Of a stretch of 64,000 bases of DNA, positions 1 through 12,600 are shown piece by piece. A model generated the notes under the pieces. That model was not told the origin of the DNA. It ran no database searches and saw only the letters and a list, made by a program, of their open reading frames with translations. The DNA is from Halichoerus grypus (Eukaryota > Chordata > Mammalia > Carnivora > Phocidae). The stretch lies in contig NC_135720.1 of NCBI RefSeq assembly GCF_964656455.1, positions 50,432,598 to 50,496,597 of the forward strand, written 5' to 3'. The translations under genes and the position numbers were made by a program. The stretch's first letter is position 1. Each line of letters begins with the position of its first letter.

Positions 1-1524
1 GGATGCTTCCTCTTAGAAACCAGAACACTTTCCACCTGACTCTATAACCATCATTTACATCATAATGAAATGATTACCCTGAGGGCAGGGACAGACCTTG
101 ATAAATTTTAGTCTCAGCCCCTTGCAGATAATAGGTACCTAATAAATGTTTATAGGTGTGAACAAAATTGAACTCTATGCTTTTTTAATTGGTCAAAAGA
201 CCTTAATCTCAACGAACATAGCTTGTATGAAGTCAAAGTTAAAGGAAATAAAGGTTTTTACTCCAAACTGTTGGCCTGTGATTTTAAACTACTGAGTAGA
301 GACAAATGCCTAAATGATTGCTCTCATCAAGAAAAGCTACCTTCATATATTGTTAATACCCATGAATTGTTTACAAAGAGTAAAATTTTAATGATTCAAC
401 TTTCCAAGCCTCAAGAGTATTACAGAGTTGATATTTCTTGACCATCATAACAATCTAGACACAGAAGACACAAAAAAAGATAACTACTCTTTCAGATTTA
501 AGATTTTTTTAAAAAGGCTTTCCCCATGTTCAAGCTGACATGCAGCGGCAACTGAGTTTTTTCCCCACATACTCTATAGCTGAAATTTAGCTTAAGGTGG
601 AGCTTCCTAAGACGATAATATAAAAACTGAGAGAAGAGGCTGGGAGCATTTCTGCTACTTGGTATCCACTTGCATTTATAAAGAAAAAGGATGAATTGCA
701 TTATCTACTTTCTAAAATGGGATTTCTATCGTGTGTCCTCTCTACCTCATATGGTTCTGAGGAACAAATGAACTTAGTTACATATCCAAAACCTCTAAAA
801 AAAAAAATGTATTATTAGTGATTAAATATTGATGTAACTAAAACCAAAGTGATTGATTATGTTCTAATCAGTTATCTAGCTTACAAAAGAGCCTAGCCAA
901 TTGGACCATAGAGCCATATTTGAATCAACATGTTTGGAAGGAGTTCATAAGTGGCTGCATTCATGGGGCCTAATAATTAGCCTCTAATTGGCTAACAAAC
1001 CCAAATTTATTTATCATTAACCAAACAGACTTGACCAAAGCACTAGCTCAGCAGCATTCCTACTCTGTTACTGAAAACTCACCTTAATTTTACAGTCCAT
1101 GGAACAAGACAGCAATAAGTGGCCAGAGAGAGGAAATAATCTGACGGCACTGACACCCTATAAAAAGGTATTACAGTTACCACAGGAACATTCCACTATC
1201 AGCTAAAATGAAACATAAGGAAAGGACAGTGTATTTGTAAGCAATCTAATTTACTGTTTTTCTTCATTCCAAAAATCATGCCCCAGAATAACCTTCGTTA
1301 GTATTCCAAGAACAGTCTTTATTGACACTAAGCTTTTGAAGATATGTTTTTTAACCTTTAATACTGACTTTCTCACCCAAGGGAATTCTTAGTCAAGTTG
1401 CTAATGCTCTCTCTCCTCTTCCTTTTTTTCAGTTCCTTTGCTCTTTGCTAAGAGCTGGGAATTATCAGCTGGAATAGTACAGATGACAAGGAATATCAAC
1501 ATCAAAAGTTTCAAGTATCTTGTC
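1..1524. other. CDC40 intron 7, left part
   Basis: AT-rich intron with an L2 tail remnant near 60-160. No exon, RNA gene or other element that I can identify. Confidence 0.7.
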
Positions 1525-1537
1525 TCTGCATTAGTTT

Positions 1538-1727
1538 TTTGTTTTAAGATTTTATTTATTTATTCGACAGAGAGAGCGAGAGCAGGAACACAAGCCGGGG
1601 GAGTGGGAGAGGGAGAAGCAGGCTTCCCACTGAGCAGGGAGCCCGATGCGGGGCTCGATCCCAGGACCCCGGGATCATGACCTGAGCCGAAGGCAGACGC
1701 TTAACGACTGAGCCACCCAGGCGCCCC
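1538..1727 (-). mobile_element. SINEC (tRNA-derived carnivore SINE)
   Basis: Full-length, reversed: T-rich tail with ATTTATTTATTC at left, GGCGCCCC head at right. Flanked by the 13-bp target duplication TCTGCATTAGTTT (1525-1537 and 1728-1740). Confidence 0.95.
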
Positions 1728-1976
1728 TCTGCATTAGTTTCAATATGACCACAGTTTATAAACCAGAAACCATCTAATCTTCTCTTAAGCATGATAATTC
1801 CAAGAGCTAAGGCAAAATTACTGAGGTTTTGGTGCTACTACCAACCCATTATTCACTGACATGGTACCCCAGAAAAAGTAGATTGTGGCAGGAATTTGTG
1901 GGGAAAGGCTTGGGCTACCAGAATACCGAATTATGAATGTTATGTCATGGTCAATCCCTATGACTAATCTGCTTAC

Positions 1977-2116
1977 CTTTGTATGTCCAGACCACACATG
2001 AATTTGTTTTTTGGGAAGGTAACACTTCTCAGGTGGCACAGTGGACCGAAGATTAACACCAACATCCTGAGGTATGTGAAGATAGGATCTACCTTGGTAG
2101 TCATACATTTCTTTAA
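1977..2116 (-). CDS. CDC40: CDC40 exon 7 (residues 243-289), start of the WD40 region
   Basis: 140 nt, reading KEMYDYQGRSYLHIPQDVGV, then NLRSTVPPEKCYLPKKQIHV and WSGHTK. The WSGHTK end is the lead-in to the first WD40 blade. The acceptor is TTTCAG and the donor GTAAGC. The exons that complete the WD40 propeller (beginning GVSAVRLFP in human) are not in bases 1-1976, so the gene continues off the left edge. Confidence 0.95.
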
Positions 2117-2568
2117 CTGAAACAAGAAGACAAAGGAAAGCAGTGAACAAATACAAGCTACAGTCATAAGATCTATATCCTTAAATGATAACAATTTACT
2201 CATAGGGATATTGTTCCTTATTAAGGTTGAGGTAATAACACTCTGATGAAGTTAAGACCAAGAGTCAGCTAAAATTTAGCTGCTTGAAATCACTGCTATT
2301 ATTTACAATTAGAGGTAGTATTTTGGAATTTCTAACTACCCAGAGAATATCAGACCTTTAAGTAAAATCTATACTTCTTTTACTTAGTTACACATTTTAA
2401 TGATATATAAAAAAGACTTCACTGCAGCATAATTACAGCGAGGGAAGAAAAGAAAATACTTGGGCCTTGTGAGTCACGGGCAAAAACCCAGAAGCAAAAC
2501 AGGATAGAAAAGAAGTTAAAGCAAAAATATCATTTTTGATACATTTCCTGAATGTATCATTCATTCAA

Positions 2569-3054
2569 AATACATTTCCTGAATATGCATTTCCTTCCAC
2601 ATATCCTTTTTCCCTGCCTTCCTCTTTTACGCCCTTCCAGGTTCCTTTTCCATTCTCTTTTACACTTTCAACACAAAGTTTGCAGTGAAGGCACTTGTGG
2701 GCCTTAAATGACATAGTGTATATAAAGCATTTAGTAACTTGCCTGGCACAGAGTAAGTCCTCAATAGATGTTGGCTGTTATTTTTATTATGGCTGCAAGC
2801 ACCACAGCATTAAATAGTGTCCTTGGAAAGAAAACTGGAGTTTGAGAAACCAAATATGGCCTCATCAAACCTAAATATTTGATATGTGATCTAACATTAG
2901 AATAATCAATACATCGGTACTAAATTACTCTTTACAGTTTGATAATAACTACATAATTTTCCAAATATAACTAATTATTATTATTATATTATTATTATTA
3001 TTTATAATTTATTTTGGAATACATTTCCTGAATATTCATTTCCTTCCACATATC
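2569..3054. repeat. 37-bp direct repeat, two copies
   Basis: Copies at 2569-2605 and 3018-3054 differ at one base (ATGCAT against ATTCAT). A third part-copy of the core, ATACATTTCCTGAAT, lies at 2539-2553. A MIR and an (ATT)n tract sit between them. They match no repeat family I can name. Confidence 0.85.
2972..3003. repeat. (ATT)n microsatellite
   Basis: About ten ATT units with one break, directly left of the second 37-bp copy. Confidence 0.85.
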
Positions 3055-3515
3055 AAAATTAGTATGAGAATCTTAATCTCCAGTCTATTCACATGAAAAA
3101 CAAAGTTTTTCTTTTAAAGTATAATTTAGTAATAGTTATGAATTATGTGGATATCTGGAGAATATCTGACTTGGGTTAAAAACAAAAGGATAAAATGACT
3201 AGGGAAAGAATCTGTTAGGAAACAACAGATTATGGACAATTTAGATTTCTTCTTTATCTACTATTTTTAAAAATTCACTAGCCCTTCAAAGAATCATCTG
3301 TGGCAATCATTAATCATGCTATTTTTTCTCCTTTATTAGAATATGGAAGAGTCTGCTGTAATTTTTTTGAGATGCAAATAGTCAAATACAATTATTCTTA
3401 ATACAGTGAAGTACAGCAGCTGATTAGTAAAGGCAATTGATACTACATGAACAGAGAACAGAGTGAATATCTGAAAGTTTATCATAAAAATGAAGAGGCA
3501 TAAAAACTATATTAC

Positions 3516-3612
3516 CATGTAAGATTGTCTTCTCCTCCCCAGGCTTCTCTTCTTCCTGTTTGCCTTTTTTCTGCCTCTTCGCTGTGATTTCATCCAATTC
3601 TTTTTGTTCTTC
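3516..3612 (-). CDS. CDC40: CDC40 exon 6 (residues 211 to first base of 243)
   Basis: 97 nt, reading EEQKELDEITAKRQKKGKQE then EEKPGEEKTILH plus one base. Highly charged and probably helical or disordered. The acceptor is CCTTAG and the donor GTAATA. It joins exon 5 at SE/EEQ and exon 7 at the split valine codon. Confidence 0.95.
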
Positions 3613-4768
3613 CTAAGGAAATTAAGGAGTGAACTTTAAAATGGATGTTTTAGAACCCCACTGTGCCCAAAGCTGGTTATAAATACTTTATAATGAGGTC
3701 CAATTTTGGGTGAAGCAAGAGCTGTAAGTATGTCTCCTGGGATAACAGTCTCAACTCTTCGACAGATTACAAAATGACATTAACACATAATGGGTACTAG
3801 TTAATACTTTTAAACTCATTTTATACAAAACCCATCTTTTTGGAACACCTAGAAACAAATTTATTGTATTATGCTAATTATGTAAACAAAAAGACAAAGT
3901 GGTTAGAAAATCTAGTATTGGAAACTCAATTTGTATACACAATGTCGTTCTCCAGTAAACAGCTTTTCCTAAGTCATGAGGATATAAGCAATGACTACAG
4001 ATTTTTGACACAACTTTTATGGGAGGAGCAGTGGAAGGAAGGTGGGATAGTAGTAAATATCTATAATAAAAAGAAGTCAACAATGTCTAATGTAAATAAA
4101 AAGCGGCACATGTATATGATTGACATACATGGATGAAAGATACAGCCAGAATATAAGCTTCATAAGAACAGGAGTTTCTTGATCTTGTCCACTGCTATAT
4201 CCCTAAGGCCTAGGACAGTCACTGGCTCACAGAGACAGTAGGATTAGGAGATGGAGAAGGACAGGTAGGGTTCTATGGTTTTACTTTATAAAACTTCATA
4301 GTATTATTTTTTTTAAAATATAGATTATTTGGTAAAATTTTTAAATAATTTACAAATAAAACCCACTATCAATTCTAAAATTACAGAGAGGCTGATTCTG
4401 TGGTTACTATCTGAGTATCTGGTATCAAAAGCAGCTACACCGTAGCTTAATAGCATTATCAATTTTTATGAAATTTAAATTTTTATTAAAAATTGTTCAA
4501 TATTGTATTTTAATTAAAAATATGGAAGAAAATCAATCAGAAGGGGATAAATTAAAAATATTCCCAAGAAAAATTTATTTATTTTATTATTTTCTTTTCC
4601 CAAGAAAAATTTAAAAATCTTACTTTATTTTCTCAATCAACCACGGCAGAGAAATATTGATGAGTCATCATTTGGTTCTCTAAGGAAATCTCAAGTTCAT
4701 TATTATAGATATCCTTCACAGACACACAGCATCTACCTGAGTTGGCAATGAAAAACATCAAAACTTAC
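3613..4768. other. CDC40 intron 5
   Basis: AT-rich, with the L2 remnant at 4147-4240. The open frame at 3840-4136 has no recognisable content. Confidence 0.7.
4147..4240 (+). mobile_element. Short L2 3' end remnants (also 16400-16492 and 60-160)
   Basis: TAAGCTTCATAAGAACAGGA followed by CACTGCTATATCCCTAAGGC is the L2 tail. Similar remnants stand at 16400-16492 (TGAGTTCCTCAAAGGTAGAG) and at about 60-160 (GGTACCTAATAAATGTTTAT). Confidence 0.6.
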
Positions 4769-4908
4769 TTCTGAGGGTTTGGCTACATCTTTTTCATCCA
4801 CATATTTTGCCCACGGTCCCAAGAAACCATCAATATTAGATGCATCATTTTCTTTGAACTTTTTCCTCTTTTCTATCTTTTTCTGACCAGTTTCAAACAC
4901 AGTTAAAC
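4769..4908 (-). CDS. CDC40: CDC40 exon 5 (residues 164-210)
   Basis: 140 nt, reading LTVFETGQKKIEKRKKFKEN, then DASNIDGFLGPWAKYVDEKD and VAKPSE. It has a basic KKIEKRKKFK patch followed by an acidic segment, as in the family's linker before the WD40 domain. The acceptor is ATGTAG and the donor GTAAGT. Confidence 0.95.
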
Positions 4909-5032
4909 CTACATTAAAAAAAGAGAGATCACAAATATGGATATTTTCTAAAGAAACAGTAGCATATATATAATTCTTACTTTATATATAGCTTAAAGAA
5001 AAGTGATTATTCAAGTGACCAAAGATTTATTT

Positions 5033-5259
5033 CTTTATTTTATTTTTTATTTTTTTTATTTTTTAAAGATTTTATTTATTTATTTATAGAACAGAGAGAG
5101 ACACAGCGAGAGAGGGAACACAAGCAGGGGAAGTGGGAGAGGGAGAAGCAGGCTTCCCGCAGAGCAGGGAGCCCGATGCGGGTCTCGATCCCAGGACCCT
5201 GGGATCATGACCTGAGGCGAAGGCAGACGCTTAACGCCTGAGCCACCCAGGCGCCCCTA
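5033..5259 (-). mobile_element. SINEC
   Basis: Full-length reversed copy with a long T/A-rich tail. The target duplication TGACCAAAGATTTATT occurs at 5016-5031 and 5260-5275. Confidence 0.95.
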
Positions 5260-5541
5260 TGACCAAAGATTTATTAAAGAACACAAAATAAAATCTATAT
5301 GAATCTGCCAGGTATACCAACTCATGCCATACAAAAAGAAACTCAACCTTCTGGGAAGAGAAGCTTTCAACTACTGCAATATTTTGCAAGTCCTAATATA
5401 CTTAAAGAAAAGACCTGGCTATGTAATCCTACAAGGTACACAATCCTTTTAATGACTCAAGGACGTATATCAGTGGATTTTACCACTTTTTGAAAGGAAT
5501 CCAGCAACTTAACATTGCTAAATAATGATAAAGCTACTTTT

Positions 5542-5688
5542 TTTTTTTTTTTTAAGAGAGAGAGAATCTCAAACAGGCTCCACACTCAGCACGGAACCCG
5601 ACGCAGGGCTTGATCTCATGACCCTGAGATCATGACCTGAGCCGAAATCAAGAGTGGGATGCTCAACTGAGAGCCACCTAGGTGCCCA
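5542..5688 (-). mobile_element. SINEC, older and internally shortened
   Basis: Reversed copy, diverged (head GGGCACCTAGGTGGC). The target duplication GATAAAGCTACTTTT is perfect at 5527-5541 and 5689-5703. Confidence 0.93.
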
Positions 5689-5703
5689 GATAAAGCTACT
5701 TTT

Positions 5704-6882
5704 GAAAGCAAGAATACATTAAAATTTATCATTTAAAAACTGAATTAAATTATAGTAAGTAATTAATAACTTTGATTCACTTGTACCTTAACAATATATA
5801 TTAAGCAAGGTTTCACAAGAATCTGGTATTCTTCTAAGTGATCTAAATCTAAATTTGACCTCTAATATCATAAATCTTAGATTAAAAAGAAAAGAGGAAA
5901 GAGGATGTTTCTGGTTGAGATTCTGATTTGATCAGTAGGAGGTGTCAAGCTGTGTGTTGTCATTAAATTGGAAAAAGAAAGGTTTATGGGAGTCATAATC
6001 ACAATTTAACTGTTAATGGAGAATCTAACTACAGAAAAGATATGGCTTGTAGAGGTCTAACTTAAAGAAAAAAGCTTACCTATATTAATTCAAATCAGTT
6101 TCCTTTATAAGGTTGTGTGCTACAACAAAGGCTTGTCAAAATTCTATTTTAACAATAATGTAGGACAGTGCTAGTGTGTCATTTCTTGTGAGCATCCTAA
6201 TAAAGAAATATATTCATATTCCAATTAAAAAAAACCCAATAATGTAGCTCATACACTGAAGGTCGCTGGGTGATACAGGGGCTGTAGCTGCTAAGCAGCA
6301 TATTCTTTTTCTAATGAGCCTATTTTATGGGTAAGAGTCCAATGATGAGCTTTGTGACAAGTTAGCATTTAGAGTATAATGCTTTGTCTTCTAAGTACAA
6401 AATGAACATGAGCACAAACATATATTCCAAAACATACTCAAACTCAGCCTTCAAAGCAACCCTAAGACAATCTCCATAGACAATGTATAATAAAACTTGT
6501 TCTGCTCTGTAAAAACGTAGCTTGATATTAGTGTTGAGAGATAAACTGCAAACATTTGCTACACATTAATTATAATTTATTGAATGATTTCTACATGGTT
6601 GGCACTCAGCCAAGTACTCATAACAACCCAGAATCATAGGTCCCAACATCTTCCCTACAAGGTTGCATGCCTCATAATTGGCAAAAAACAAGCTCTAAAG
6701 TATAATAGTCCTAAACTAGATTGCTCTATAATATATTACCTGTTTCAACTTAAAAATAAATCAATCTACTAAAATACTAGTTTTTCCTACTGTCTCAGGT
6801 CAATCTGCAAGACAGTAATTATAAGTATGTGTATATATATACATATAAGATATAAAATATTTCAAATAAATTTGAATGTTAC
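5704..6882. other. CDC40 intron 4, gene-proximal part
   Basis: AT-rich and unannotatable. The stretch 6062-6107 (CCTATATTAATTCAAATCAG) resembles 7874-7915 (TCTATATTAACTCAAATCAA) and may be an old duplicated repeat. Confidence 0.6.
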
Positions 6883-6966
6883 CTTGATTTTTTTCAGCTT
6901 CTTCTACCGAACCAATATATTTAGTAGACACTTGATGATTATCTAATGAAGGGTCCAATGCATAAC
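6883..6966 (-). CDS. CDC40: CDC40 exon 4 (residues 136-164)
   Basis: 84 nt, reading YALDPSLDNHQVSTKYIGSV then EEAEKNQ, with split glycine codons at both ends (phase 1). The acceptor is TTCCAG and the donor GTAACA, a slightly weaker donor than the others. An 81-nt core in frame and both joins restore the expected TYGYA and NQGLT sequences. Confidence 0.95.
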
Positions 6967-9056
6967 CTGGAAGGAAAAAAGTACTTATTACTGACTCCAT
7001 TTTTGCCATTTATAATTCATTTTATTTCTATACAGATACACTCATCTCACATTTTCCTTCCCAGATGTTGAAATGGTCTCTTTAACTTAGGACCGATCTT
7101 TCTTTCCTGAGCTATATTCCTATGAAGAACAATTAACCCAATTAACTCAGGGTGGACCATAAAGGACTTCAGCTGAGTAAGAAGTATCTTATAGGATGAA
7201 TTTAGCATGTTGACATTACATTATTAACAGTCTCTCTGGCCAAGATATCAAACTTCAGTAGTCAAATTTCAAAGATCTTACAAATATATATACATCACAC
7301 ATTTGGAAGTTTAGAAACTATTTCCTTTTTGTTTTTGGTAATAGATAATACATGGCTTTAGCTTATCAAATTATATAAACTATTAAATAATTTAAAACAG
7401 AATAAAGAAGAATTATATAAAATCTAGCTATTATTTTGAAAACACTATTCTCTGTAAAGACAGTCTTCCCTCTCAATTTTATTTTATTTTTTAAAAGATT
7501 TTATTTATTCATTTGAGACACAGAGATAGAGAGAGAGAGAGAGAGAGCATGAGCAGGGGAGAGGCAGAGGGAGAGGGAGAAGCAGGCTCCCCGCTGAGCC
7601 AGGAGCTGGATATGGGGCATGAGCCCAGGACTCGGGCATGAGCCCAGGACTCTGGGATCACGACCTGAGCCGAAGGCAGATGCTTAACCATCAGAGCCAC
7701 CCAGGCGCCCCTCAATTTTAAAATAATACATTTCTACTTCATGAATCATTATGTATGTTTCCTTGGCAAGAAAACTAAGTAAGAATATCAACTAGCATGT
7801 GAATACACTCCTTCAAAAAGTGATCAAAATATGTAGCTACTATCTATATAAATGTAGTCTTTGGGGACTTAAGGAAAGAAAATCTATCTATATTAACTCA
7901 AATCAATTTTTCTTAAGTGGGGGTGCTTTAACATGATATATGTTTGGTAAAATTAGTTTTAGTAATTTTAGTTCAGTAATCAGCAAAGAGACTAGGTCAT
8001 TAATCAGTTTACGGTCTATGACCTATGTGAGTAATCATAAAATATATAAAAGTACTAGCCACTTTTTTAAGGGGTACATCCTAGCGGATAAAGTTGACAC
8101 TTTAATTTTCCAGCTAAAGATTAAAGAGAACTTCTTTTGGGGAACAGAAAAAGATCTGTCATCAAACACACTTTTCAACAAGCTAAGGATATAGGTGTTC
8201 AACTCACTCTCATGATATGCTAGAACAGAACTAACCACCTGGCTATTAACTCAATTGCATATAGTTTTTTCAGTATTAAAATATGTTCTTAGCCAGAGGA
8301 GAGAGCTTGATGGCAGAAAAGCCGCTTTGGAGTAAACTCTCTGAAATCACAGGTCCAAATCCCATGGGTTATTTTATCTTTTGTCTCTTTGATGTACAGA
8401 ACAGTATTCTGTAAAGGATTTTTTAAATGAGATTTTATAAGGCTCACATAAAATTTAGACCAACATATCTGATGTTAAAAATCCCCATCTCAATCATAAA
8501 AATTTACCTAGAACGTAATTCTATCTTGAGAGAGATTTATGTCTATACAAATGACACTGCATTGTATGTCTGGAGGGATGGAATGGGAGGCAGAGAGGAA
8601 AGGGAGATCCCTGGTACTTCTTGTGATACCTATGGAAGCACCAGCTCATTTGGCCATACTCTTGTTTCTGAGCACAGGAATTTATGCTCTCTTCCTTTTC
8701 CACATCATCTATGGTAAAATAAATCTTTACTGCCATTATCACCATTATTACTACTATGCCTCCCACCGCAGGTAATTAAAGGACAATAATATTTTCCCTT
8801 TACAAACAAGAGAAGTTAAATATTTAGCTATATGCCCTCCTAGAAGTCAGCCAGTGACAGAGCAAGATATAATTCTAACACTACAGAATTTTAGTCCAAT
8901 TAGTTTTCTAATATCCTATGTTTCAAGTGACTATGTCTGCATTTTAGTTCTGAGATATTCTCATCTATCTTTCTAAAGTTTATTTTCCTTTTTATATTTT
9001 TAATACAGTTAATGTCTACTTTCTTCCTTTGTAGTCTTATTTGAAATGGCTCTATT
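6967..9056. other. CDC40 intron 3 between exon 4 and the LINE-1 end
   Basis: Apart from the SINE at 7482 I see only AT-rich sequence. Open frames of 60-96 codons (for example 8427-8717) have no recognisable domain. Confidence 0.65.
7482..7710 (-). mobile_element. SINEC with an internal 19-bp tandem duplication
   Basis: Reversed full-length copy. The 19-mer GGGCATGAGCCCAGGACTC is repeated exactly at 7615-7633 and 7634-7652. Target duplication CTCAATTTTA at 7472-7481 and 7711-7720. Confidence 0.93.
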
Positions 9057-9285
9057 TCTTAAAATTTTTTATTTAAATTCAATTTAATTAACATATAATG
9101 TACTATTAGTTTCAGAGGTAGAATTTAGGTGATTCATCAGTTGCATTTAATACCCAGTGCTCATTACATTAAGTGCCCTCCTTAATGCCCATCACCCAGT
9201 TACCCCACCTCCCCCACCAACCTCCCCATCACAGCAACTCTCAGTTTCCTAGAGTTAAGAGTCTCTAATAATACCAATTTTATTA
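9057..9285 (-). mobile_element. LINE-1 3' end, carnivore type
   Basis: Reversed 3' UTR with AACATATAATGTACTATTAG and the CACCCAGTTACCCCACC stretch, related to the piece at 63650-64000. Confidence 0.8.
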
Positions 9286-9603
9286 TTAGATCCTTGAGAT
9301 CATTAATACTAATATCCCAATGTGTAAATAAGATAAAAACAATCTGCCAAAGAATGGTCACAAATATATGGAAAAACCTTCAACCTTACTAGCAGTCCAA
9401 ATGGAAAAATTAAAGAGATTAAATATTATATATTTCTGTTATCACATAAATAAAGGAAAAACAGTCATACAGATCTTGGGTAAAGAGAAATAGGACTTGC
9501 ACATGTGGTGGTGGCCGTGTTAAGTTAGGAGAATTTTTTTGGAAAGCGATTTGACAAGATATAACAAGACCTTTAAAAATATTTATATTCAGGTATGTGC
9601 AGG

Positions 9604-12600
9604 AAACCATTACACCACCACTTGGGCCATGTTCTCTGGCTGCTGCCTCCACCCCTCCCCTTGCCTCTGGTGCACATTAAAGATCCAAAACCATGACTGA
9701 CTCCAAGTACTTCACAATCAATAAAAAAGGAGAAATCTTTGAATTAAGGCGGAACTCAACAATGAAAGAAAAGAGGGAGGAGACTATGAAGAAAGTGATT
9801 GCTGCCATGACTGTGGGGAAGGATGTCAGCTCTCTTCCCAGATGTAAACCGACAATCTGGAATTAAAGAAGCTTGTGCATCTCTGTTTGATGAACTATGC
9901 CACGAGTCAGCCAGACATGGCCATCATGGCTGTCAACAGCTTTGTGAAGGACTGTGAAGACGCCAATCCTCTAATTTGGGCCTTGGTCGTCAGGACCATA
10001 GGGGTACATCCAGGTGCCCAAGGTTACAGAATATCTCTGTGAACCCTTCCGCAAGTGCTTGAAGGATGAGGATCCCTATGTTTGGAGGACAGCAGCAGTC
10101 TGTGTGGCAAAACTCCGTGATATCAATGCCCAAATGGTGGAAGATCAGGGATTTTTAGATTCTCTGCGGGATCTCACAGCAGATTCAAATCCAATGCATT
10201 GTGCAGGCTAAAGCTGTAGTAGCAAGATCTGAAATCAGTGAATCTCGCCCAAACAGCAACCTACCTGATCTGAACCCACAGAGCATTAATAAGCTGCTGA
10301 CAGCCCTGAATGAGTGCACTGGATGGGGTCAGATTTTCATCTTGGACTGCCTTGTCTAGTTACAACCCTAAAGATGACCGGAAGGCTCAGAGCACCTGTG
10401 AGCATGTACCTCACTGGCTGTCTCATGCCAACTCAGCAGTGGTGCTTTCAGCAGTAAAAGTCTTAGTGAAGTTTCTAAAGTCGTTATCCAAGGACTTGGA
10501 CTACTACAATATGCTGCTGAACAACTTGGCCCCTCCACTTGTCACTCTGCTGTCTGGGGAGCCAGAGGTGCAGTCTGTCACCCTGAGAAATAGCAATGTA
10601 ATTGTCAAAAAAAGGCCCCAAATCTTGAAGCAGGAAATCAAAGTCTTCTTTGTAAAGTACAACGATCCCATCTATCCTAAACTAGAGAAGTTGGACATCA
10701 TGATTCATTTGGCATTCCAAGCCAACACTGCTCAGGTCCTGGCAGAATTAAAGGATTATGCCACAGAGGTGGATGTTGGCTTTGTTCGCAAAGCTGTGCG
10801 GGCCACTGGACGGTGGGCCATCAAAGTGGAGCGATCCCCAGGGCGCCGTGTGTGCATATTGCCTGAGCTCATCTGGACCAAAGGAAATTACGTGGTCCAG
10901 GACGTAACTGTTGCCATCAGGGACAGCTTTCACAAATACTCCAGCAAGTATGAAAGTATCACTGCCACTCTGTGTGAGAACTTAGACTCGCTGGATGAAC
11001 CAGACACTCGAGCAGCTATGATTTGGATTGGGGGAGAATATGCTGAGAGAACAGACAATGCAGATGAGTTACTGGAAAGCTTCCTGGAGGGTTTTCATGA
11101 TGAAAGCACCAGGTGCAGCTCACTCTGCTTACTACCATAGTGAAGCTGTTTCCCAAGAAACCATGAAATACACAGGAACCGGTACAGCAAGTCTTGAGTT
11201 TGGCAACACAGGATTCTGATAATCCTGACCTTCAAGACCGGGGCTATATTTACTGGTGCCTTTTCTCAGTGGACCCTGTCACAGCCAGAGAAGCAGTCTT
11301 GTCTTAGAAGCCACTGATGTCCGAGGAGACAGATCTTATTGAGCCAACTCTGCTAGATGAGCTAATCTGCCACATGGCTTCTTTGGCCTCAGTATGCCAT
11401 TAGCCTCCCAATGCTTTTGTGGAAGGAAGTCACGGAATCCATCATGAACACCTGCCAATACGCCACGGGAGCACTGATGCAGGTGACAGCCCTGCTGGCA
11501 CCACCACTGCCACCAACCTGGAACAGCCTCAGTCAGCCCCTCTCAAGGTGACCATCTAGGAGACCTTTTAAACCTTAAACCTTGACCTCGGCCCCCCAGT
11601 CAATGTGCCACAGGTCCTCCATGCAGATGGCAGCAGTGGATCTCTTGGGAGGAGGACTAGATAGTCTGGTGGGACAATCCTTCATCCCCTCATCAGTGTC
11701 TGCAACCTCCGCTCCTTCACCTACTCCTGCTGTGGTCAACAGTGGTCTGAACGACCTGTTTGAACTCTCCATGGGGACAGGTATAGCACCTGATGGATGT
11801 CTGGCTGCCTATAGTAAAAGCTAAAGGCTTGAAGATTTCCGGAACATTTAGTCACCGCCAAGGGCACATCTATATGGAAAGGAACTTCACCAACAAAGCT
11901 CTATAGCACATGACAGACTTTGCAATCCAGTTTAACAAGAATAGCTTTGGTGTCATACCGAGCACTCCTCTGGCCATCCACACACCACTGATGCCAAACC
12001 AGAGCATTGATGTCTCCCTCACTCTCAACACCTTGGGCCCAGTCATGAAGATGGAACCTCTGAATAAACTGCAGGTAGCTGTGAAAAGTAATATTGATGT
12101 CTTCTCCTTCAGCTGCCTCATCCCACTCATGTGCTTTCCGTAGAAGATGGCAAAATGGAGCACCAGGTCTTCCTTGCAACATGGAAGGATATTCCCGATA
12201 AAAATGAGCTTCAGTTTCAGGTTAAGGAATGTCATTTAAATGCTGACACTATTTCCAACAAATTGCAAAACAACAACGTTTATACTATTGCCAAGAGGAA
12301 TGTGGAAAGGCAGGACATGCTGTACCAATCCCTGAAGCTCACTAATGGCATTTGGATTTTGGCTGAGCTATGTAGACAGCCAGAAAGCCCAAATTATATG
12401 CTGTCACTTAAGTGTAGAGCTCCTGCAGTCTCTCCATATATCTATCAGGTCTATGACAGCATTTTGAAAAATGAATAGACTGGTCCGGTGCCCTCTGGCC
12501 ACCCTGGGATTGGTGCAAACCAAGAACTCTTACCTGGAAACACCAAGAAATTGTATTCCTGTGTAGAATCTGAACCCAAACACACTGAGGCCACCCACCA

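Larger units (their letters stand above)
2120..3515. other. CDC40 intron 6
   Basis: Holds the 37-bp repeats, a MIR (2690-2795) and the (ATT)n tract. Nothing else seen. Confidence 0.7.

Noticed and set aside
10310..11140. A live adaptin-like gene of 276 codons
   Set aside because: It is the longest intact run of an intronless AP2B1 copy with frameshifts and deletions on both sides.
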